A stretch of DNA of 64,000 nucleotides from Epiperipatus broadwayi (Eukaryota; Onychophora; Udeonychophora; Euonychophora; Peripatidae). The position numbers and the translations under genes are program-made. Under the pieces are notes generated by a model. That model saw nothing but the letters and a program-made list of their open reading frames with translations, was not told the DNA's origin and ran no database searches. Within the stretch, counting starts at the first letter, position 1. Each line of letters begins with the position of its first letter. The stretch covers positions 17,107,490 to 17,171,489 of the forward strand of contig JAQFVV010012400.1 in assembly GCA_028023455.1 (NCBI GenBank), written 5' to 3'. Of the stretch, positions 57,817 to 64,000 are shown piece by piece.

Positions 57817-60667
57817 CAAGAGTTACCAAAGTAGTTGATATCGATCTCCTGGGGTCGATAGTTTCAATAAAAATATTTGGGGATCGACAACAGCAAAAAT
57901 AGATCCCCTTACTACTGCTATTTGTTTGTTACTTCAAAATATATAAAATTCCAATAGATATTTAATTAAGAAGTAAAATAATTAAAAAAAAAAAATCCAC
58001 TTTTTTGATAAAAAGACATTACATACCAAACTTGTGAACAAAAAGGTTAAACGTGTAATTAAAAGAGTCACACATAAGAATGCATGAAAATACATGTAGC
58101 ACAAACATGTCTGTACATTGTCTTATGGAACATATCAAAGCAAGTGCAGACATGAAAAACTGTTGCATGTTCGCATTTGCTCGCGGTGGGATATGATAAT
58201 AGCCGAATCTATCAGTTTTGTAAGGTTATGCTTTCATAAAACACTATAAATTGATATGTACTTATTTGTGAACTTTGAATATAATTATTCATTGAGAAGC
58301 AGTACAATGAAAAAGAAAATCAGAGTTTGAACAAAAATCTTTTGCTTCAAGTAAATACATACTTTATTGGTTTTTTTTTTTTTTATCACAGGGGCTGTCA
58401 AAATTGTTAGTTAATAAGTTTTTTATTTCTTATGATAATATGACTGAGTCAAAAAAGAAATGCAGACAGTACATGTAGACTATTTGAAGCTAGGATTTGT
58501 CCTGTCATTATCAAGCAAACATTTTACCAATGTACCTCATATGCAAAAAAGACTTTAGCAATGATGCTATAAAACCATCAAAATTAGCAAATCATTTGAA
58601 CAGAATTCACTCTGATAAAAAAGAAAAAGATTTATCATACTTTCAATTACTTAAAAATAAAATTCTGAAAAGAACTATAATAGACAATTTGTTTGCTTCA
58701 TCATCGAAGCAAAATGATGATGGGTTAAAGGCATCATACAACATATCCCTACTCATCATGAAATCGTGAGCCACACATCATAGGGGAGAAACTGATTCTA
58801 CCAGCCATTATGGAGATATTGAACGCTGTCCTCCACAAATTTGCACAAGATGTTATAAAAATGATTCCTTTGAGCAATAACACAGTTCAAAGATATATCG
58901 ATGAAATGAGTTATGATGTGGAAAACTGTGTAATCATTTGCAAAAAAAAAAAAAAGTTTTTTCCTCCAATTGGACAAGTCAACATTACCCAATAATGAAG
59001 CTTTGTTACTGGCATATGTTCATTTTATTCAAGATCAGGAAATGTGAAGAGCCGCTTTTTTGCTCGAACTTTAGAAATTGACCCCAGAGAATTGATTTTT
59101 AATTTAATGGAGCTATTTTTCAGGAAAAAAGCGATTCCATTGACAAATATAATATCTGTTGCAACAGATGGAGTCCCAGCTATGGTTGGTTGCTATCGTA
59201 ATTTCATAAATTACCTGAAACAACATATACCTGAAGTGCTTGCAGTTCACTACATAATCCATATGCAACATTTAGTAGCCAAGAATTTTAGTGACAAATT
59301 GCATCATTCACTTCAGTTTGTTATAACAGCCGTGAACAAAATTCAAAGTAACACTTTAAATACTAGACTGTTTGCTCGATTATGCAAGGAAAGTGACGAA
59401 GATTTCTATTGATTGGTTCTCCGTACCTAAGTCTGCTAGCTTTCAAAAAGTTTATGTTTGGCAGATTTTTTACACTTTTTCAAGCTGTTTTAGAGTTTTG
59501 GAAGACAAGGATTCTAGTTTGAAAGAAAATTTATTTAAAACAGATACTGGCCATTTAACTGACTTATTTAAAAAATTTAATGATGTTAATCTACAACTGC
59601 AAGAAAACAATTTGAATTTCATCAAAGCAAAATTGGTCATATCGGCTTTTGTTGTCAGATTGTTTTTTAATCAAAATATTGCAAGATCTAAGCTTTCCCA
59701 GTTTCCTAAGTTATTTAAGATAGGCACAATTCAAGATGAAAACATCTTACTGTATGTCAACTACTTGGAGGCACTTCACTTAGATTTCAAAACTAGGTTC
59801 TAAGATATTCTATCATTGGAAATACTGGACTGGAAAATAAACCCATATAACTACTAGTGCAGAACCAAATATAATTTTGCAATATGAACTGATAACCATA
59901 AGCATGAATGAGGATCTCAAGATACAATTCAATTAGTATTATCAAAAGTTTTGGTTGCAACAAGACATTCCACTTCTATACCTGACTCTATGGACTGTTG
60001 TACAAAAGTATTTGCTGGTATTTAAATCATCGTGTCTATTAAAGAGAGGCTTCAGTGTAGTTTTAAACCTGCTTCAGAGCAGACATCGATTGCATATCAC
60101 TGAATATGGAAACTTGAGAATGCAACTCATTAATTTAAAACCAGACATAAATAAATTGTTAACAGATCACCAGGTGCACCCATCTCGTTAAATTCAGTTT
60201 TCCAAGCTAATTTAATTGGTATTCTTATTTTTATAATTCTGATTAAAATCTTTCATTGTTATAATTTTGTTGATGTTTAATTCTGTCTAAATATGTTGAG
60301 TTTTTCATTTCATTTTTACATTGAATAAAGTGATTTCAATATTTGTATTCATTTTGAATTTACATATTTATTTCATGTCAAAAGTTTAAAAAAAAACTCT
60401 GCTCATATTTTTTTGCTTTAATTTTGATTAGTGCAAGTTTCAATATTAAATGTTGCACAAAATAATGCCATATTCCATAGTCCTTTTATCTTTTTCAATC
60501 ATTAATTATGAATGATTAAAATGAAAAGTTTGATATCTAGTGAAATTTTTAACATCAAGTACTGTACAAATTTATTAATTTGAGTAAATAAAGTAAATAT
60601 CTAGGGTCGACAGTTTTAAAAGTTTTTGGTAAAGGGATATGTGCCGAAAAAAGTTTGGGAACTCTTG
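57817..60667 (+). mobile_element. hAT transposon (2851 bp)
   Basis: Terminal inverted repeats CAAGAGTTACCAAAGT (left) and, reading inwards from the right end, CAAGAGTTCCCAAACT: 14 of 16 bases match. It is flanked by perfect 8-bp duplications CTTTAAAG, as expected of hAT elements. Inside lies one decayed transposase gene on the plus strand. It is inserted in the protease codons of gypsy element 2. Confidence 0.93.
58440..60192 (+). pseudogene. hAT transposase (SCAND3/ZBED5-like), decayed
   Basis: Five frame-shifted plus-strand blocks in colinear order. 58440-58769: BED-like DNA-binding start (LGFVLSLSSKHFTNV; CKKDFSNDAIKPSKLANHLN; RIHSDKKEKDLSYFQLLKNK), with the finger cysteines reduced. 58810-58995: AQDVIKMIPLSNNTVQRYID. 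59044-59412: catalytic region SRFFARTLEI, then TNIISVATDGVPAMVGCYRN (the ATDGaPAM second catalytic Asp block), then HYIIHMQHLVAKN. 59372-59803: KKFNDVNLQLQENNLNFIKA and helical insertion domain. 59955-60191: C-terminal dimerisation domain, KRGFSVVLNLLQSRHRLHIT and NLRMQLINLKPDINKLLTDH. At least four frameshifts and a missing RWLSKG block make it inactive. Related domesticated hAT proteins exist in vertebrates, but this one is plainly dead. Confidence 0.88.
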
Positions 60668-60675
60668 CTTTAAAG
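60668..60675. repeat. hAT target-site duplication, right
   Basis: CTTTAAAG directly after the transposon end ...GAACTCTTG; it falls on the ALK codons of the interrupted gypsy protease. Confidence 0.9.
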
Positions 60676-60735
60676 CAATCAATGATATGCCTGCTACACT
60701 ATCAATTTCCTTTTTAATAATTTAATTGCAAATTT
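60676..60735 (-). pseudogene. Gypsy element 2 protease active-site part
   Basis: Minus strand reads KKEIDSVAGISLIAL up to the hAT insertion, then continues at 57808 with KDxxTINR and, further on, FAADINGNPIDLKRIVIVPE. DSVAGISLI corresponds to the family's D(S/T)GA..SLI with an inserted residue. Stops are present. Confidence 0.7.
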
Positions 60736-60899
60736 TGACATCTATTTTATTACATGTATCCTCACTTTCCCGTATTTTTTTTTTTTGACATTCGTTGAAC
60801 TCTTGAATACCTCTCCCTCGATTGACCTATTGACAGATAAATCTAATTTAGTCATTTTCTATTTGTTCTTACAAACATTTGATAAATGATGACAACTCA

Positions 60900-61640
60900 C
60901 AATTATTATAATTCTTTTTTTCTAAATTTACACATTTTCTTTATGTGTCTTTTTTTCCACAGATGTAGCAAATGTAAATATCTCATTTCTAGTACTGGCA
61001 TTCTTCCCAGCCATTTGTACCTTTCCCTTGTTAAAAAATACAGCTGATTTAATTACGTTTGCTTTATTTTTAAACTCTAATACAAGTTCTAGAACAGTTT
61101 TGTATGCTATTCCTCTTTTAATGATAGCAATATAAGTTAGTGTAGATTCATTAATAACTATAAGTTTTTCATCTTGTATATTCCATAACAGCTGATCTAA
61201 TATTATCTCTCCTAGCTGGTCTTTAGACTCACATTGCCTTGTTAAATCTCACAATACAATATCATACTCCCGTATGTTTTCATATGGTGACTGTATTCTA
61301 TTTCAAAAGCAAAATCATACAATATATTTTGAAGTTATTGGTTTGAAATATAGATTTAATTTTTATAGCAACTCTTCATAGGAAATATCTTCAAACCTTT
61401 TTGGGTCACACAGATGACTAGATATTCGAAGCACATCCTTTCTTGACATTCACATAAGAGTAACAACTTTCCATTTTTTATCCGCAAAATTGTTTATTAT
61501 CATGAATCTTTCGATACGATTAATATATATTGGCCATTACACAGGATTGTTTATGTTGAATGGCATTAGCACATGGTTCTGCATTACCATGTTATAAGTC
61601 CATATTACTAACTAATGCTTTACACAGGTTATTGAGACTG
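60900..61640 (-). pseudogene. Gypsy element 2 Gag with zinc knuckle
   Basis: Minus-strand Gag in shifting frames: LCDPKRFEDISYEELLxKL, LNLYFKPITSKYIV, then RNRIQSPYENIREYDIVL, LTRQCESKDQLGEIILDQLL and IQDEKLIVINESTLTYIAI. This is the capsid pattern of Mag/CsRn1-type gypsy elements. The C-terminus has one zinc knuckle, CYICGKKRHIKKMC (CX2CX4HX4C, all four ligands present) at about 60955-61000. Confidence 0.8.
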
Positions 61641-61950
61641 TAGAAACTCAGGTGTCCAGGAGCCAGATTGACCTAAATCAAATGTACACTCATTAAATTA
61701 TTTTAGAATATAATTTTTTTTTTTTAAAATTTAACTATTACTCCGAATAAAATATTAATAAATTGTTAATATTTCAACTAGTGGCTTTCTGAATTCCACA
61801 AATTAAATCAGTGTCAATCATACATGTATAGTTCATTACAGTGTTGAACGATAACATAGTATTTTCATTACTGCATTGCTCTCACATTATGTACTCTCAC
61901 TTTTCTCTGCATAATAAGTGTTATTATTATCTTCTGGCACATTAGCATAT

Positions 61951-62589
61951 CAAAACAGACAAAACTCTCCATACAATAGTGCCACTCAGTGCAAGCCAGA
62001 TTAATCAATGAAATGCCAGAAGGTTGGTGCATAAAATCCCTATCTAGTCCCTACTCATTCAATATCCCCAGACTAGTTTCTAGATTGTGGCTTTCGTCAG
62101 TGAGGAACTTTGGATCTGAAAGCACTGGACATAGATCTTAGGATCTAATGCAACCCTCTAGCAGTCACCTTTTATCTTTACTTACTACAAGACTATGAGT
62201 TTAAAATTGAAAACACAATAATATTTTCAATCCAAGTTCAGTAGCTTATATAGTCATATAGGTCTGAACTCAGTTCAGTATCCATACATTTTGGTGTTTT
62301 TGGTTCTTTAATATCCATAGCCACCACTATCCTATTAGGCAGGATTGGTATTAAACCAATAAACATTACATGATCATTGAAAAGCGAAATCATACTATAT
62401 ATTTTGAAGTTATTGGTTTGAAATATAGATTTAACTTTTATAGCAACTCTTCATGGGGAATATCTTCAGACCTTCATAGGGAATACCTTGCACTGAGTGG
62501 CACTACGTATGGAGAGTTTTGCCTGTTTTAATAACAGTTATGAGCAAGCATAAGAAATGATGATCATATGATGTTTAGTGGTTTAACTT
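61951..62589. mobile_element. Foldback MITE carrying a captured gypsy gag piece
   Basis: Left arm caaaacagacaaaactctcc with the standard internal block (to about 62200) and right arm tggcactacgtatggagagt near 62500-62520. Between them 62380-62468 is a copy of the gypsy 2 Gag segment 61303-61400 (attttgaagttattggtttg; tagcaactcttcat.gg). The direct repeat ATTAGCATAT flanks the unit (61941-61950 and 62590-62599), suggesting a 10-bp target duplication. Confidence 0.7.
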
Positions 62590-62739
62590 ATTAGCATATC
62601 TAAGTTATTTTTGTATTTATATAATTTTACTTATTATGCATATTAATTTTCCTAGCGTAAATCTTTAATGACTTTTATGTTGACTAATTTTACACACTCA
62701 TACAACTTTATTTTTTTTTTATATATTAGTGTTATAAGT

Positions 62740-62960
62740 TTTTTAATCAAATATAACACTACCAATGAAAGAGGAATAACATATGAACTGTTCTAGAACA
62801 TGCAATAAAATTTAAAAATATGGTAGATGTAATTAAGGCAACCACATCTATTAATAAGGCAAAAACACATACGACAAATAATAATACTAAGAAAGATGTC
62901 TAAATTTGCTACTGCTGTGGAAAAAAAAGACACATAGAGAAAACATAATGAATTAAATTA
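62740..62960 (+). pseudogene. Gypsy Gag C-terminal fragment with zinc knuckle
   Basis: Plus-strand match to the Gag end of gypsy element 2 in opposite orientation. gaggaataacatatgaactg parallels the same block in element 2, and the translation ICYCCGKKRHIEKT gives a knuckle with its last cysteine replaced. Only this piece is present. Confidence 0.65.
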
Positions 62961-62989
62961 ATCACGGAATTCATCTTAGATGGAATGCT

Positions 62990-63445
62990 TTTAATAAAAA
63001 TAATTTAATATTAAAAGGAAATGTGGCCTATACATTTGAAAAGAAAGGTAGTTTTTACTTATGGATCTGAGAATTGGACAGTTAACAGAAAAACAATTCT
63101 GATTTCAGGCCACTCAAGAAAGTATGGAGAGATGTATAATGGGATTAACAAGAAGGGATTAAAAGTGAAACAGTATAATAATAAGAGCACAAACAGGTAT
63201 CACTGACATTATTGAAAGGGTTTGAAGGAGAATTGGGCTGGACATATTGCTAGAAGAAATGATAATAGATGGACAACTGAGATCTTAAACTATATTGTAA
63301 AAGATCTAAAAAACAACATGTGAGATAGATAGATGACATAAGGAAATTTGTTGGTCTGCTGTGGAGAAATTATGTATTGAAAAAAGGACTAAACTTGAAG
63401 AAACTTCTATCCAGCTAGGGAGGTTGATAATGAATGAAAATAATA
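62990..63445 (+). pseudogene. RTE-like LINE 3' fragment
   Basis: Plus strand carries only the RT C-terminal end: HLKRKVVFTYGSENWTVNRK (63021 onward), then RWAGHIARRNDNRW-type sequence near 63235-63270 and IDDIRKFVGLLWRN near 63330-63370. Same type of LINE as at 5.6-8.5 kb, in opposite orientation. It ends in a gataatgaatgaaaataata simple tail. 5' truncation is normal for LINEs. Confidence 0.75.
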
Positions 63446-64000
63446 ATGATGCCTTAAAATTAATGTTTTGTTTTTTTTTAATTTTATTTTAAAATGAATG
63501 ATATATAGTATTTAATTTCTAAATATTTTTTTTTTTAATATGTACAGTCATGATTAAATAAAAAACAACAACATATTATTTAAGTAAATTTAACAATAAA
63601 CTCTGGCAGTTGCAAAAGATTAAAATAATCATCATAATTTTGCTGGGTGATAGATACCCCAGCCAGATTATAGGAAATAAATTAATAATATTCTAATTGC
63701 ATATACAAATATGTTTATTCAAAATATTATTGCAACTCCATTTATTTGTATAACTATCAAAATGTAGATCTGTGCCACAATTCACTCTCCCATAACCCCA
63801 CCATATTTTTTCTGGAAATGTTTTATAACTATTTTCATAATTAATTATTTTATATATGCAGACATCCTGCTATTGTAATCTGAAGCACATATATATAAAT
63901 TTGATTATTTAATGTACTAATTAAACTGAGGAGACCAACAACAAAACTAAACATTTACTAGCATTATTAAACAAAATAACTCACCAAGCATAACATGGAA
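63446..64000. other. AT-rich flank
   Basis: No gene, RNA or repeat recognised up to the window end. Confidence 0.4.

Larger units (their letters stand above)
56530..61640 (-). mobile_element. Ty3/gypsy retrotransposon 2 (RT deleted, split by hAT)
   Basis: Minus-strand element whose pieces collapse into one order when the hAT at 57817-60667 is removed: Gag (61640-60920), protease (60900-57640 across the hAT), a short RT N-terminus (about 57620-57440), integrase (57400-56530). Most of RT and all RNase H are absent. No LTRs were identified. It is a different family from gypsy element 1, judged by the Gag and integrase sequence. Confidence 0.75.

Overview
This is an A+T-rich (by eye over 70% A+T) animal nuclear window that is almost entirely non-host DNA: a nested graveyard of transposable elements. 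The families present are a Penelope-like element, RTE-like and SGNH-ORF1 LINEs, Ty3/gypsy elements, a hAT transposon with an 8-bp target duplication, and foldback MITEs. Together with intron-style splice sites and a TATA/TCAGT core promoter they point to an AT-rich invertebrate, perhaps an arthropod. The species cannot be named from the window. No intact host protein gene is visible. One short, well-bounded exon and one candidate promoter region are the only plausible host signals.

Layout. 0.4-3.0 kb: Penelope-like element (RT plus GIY-YIG-like endonuclease) with an inverted partial second copy. 5.0-5.45 kb: a repeat that returns near 33 and 35.8 kb. 5.6-8.5 kb: decayed RTE-like LINE on the minus strand. 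8.83-9.08 kb: foldback element. 9.21-19.2 kb: degraded minus-strand Ty3/gypsy element with 1.8-kb LTRs, itself carrying a tRNA-derived SINE-like insert and a 2-kb insertion that splits its RT. 20.88-31.59 kb: a much younger minus-strand LTR element with very long LTRs (3.4 and 4.2 kb), a Lys-tRNA-like primer site, a G10 polypurine tract and only about 3.1 kb of interior. That interior encodes a coiled-coil Gag-like protein running into a protein made of about 13 repeats of a YxWYRESxxL unit, and no pol. It resembles the non-autonomous LARD class and is the most novel thing here.

31.6-41.8 kb is the least repeat-dense part. It holds a GC-richer open patch at 31.6 kb, inverted repeats at 32.9 and 35.75 kb around a perfectly spliced 87-nt exon on the minus strand, and an octamer/CCAAT/TATA/initiator cluster at 36.0-36.1 kb followed by spliceable small exons on the plus strand. 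40.3 kb: a long-TIR foldback MITE whose family recurs at 54.9-56.5 and 62 kb. 41.9-42.9 kb: a tandemly repeated unknown element.

45.2-54.9 kb: two copies of one LINE (SGNH-hydrolase-like ORF1, endonuclease, RT) in head-to-head inverted array; the right copy is cut inside its RT by a solo LTR with a 6-bp target duplication. 56.5-61.7 kb: a second Ty3/gypsy element (minus), RT deleted, with a hAT transposon inserted exactly in its protease codons. 61.95-62.6 kb: a MITE that has captured a piece of that gypsy gag. 62.6-63.45 kb: fragments of gypsy gag and of an RTE-like LINE 3' end. The nesting gives a relative order: gypsy before hAT, LINE before solo LTR, and the long-LTR element last by LTR similarity.
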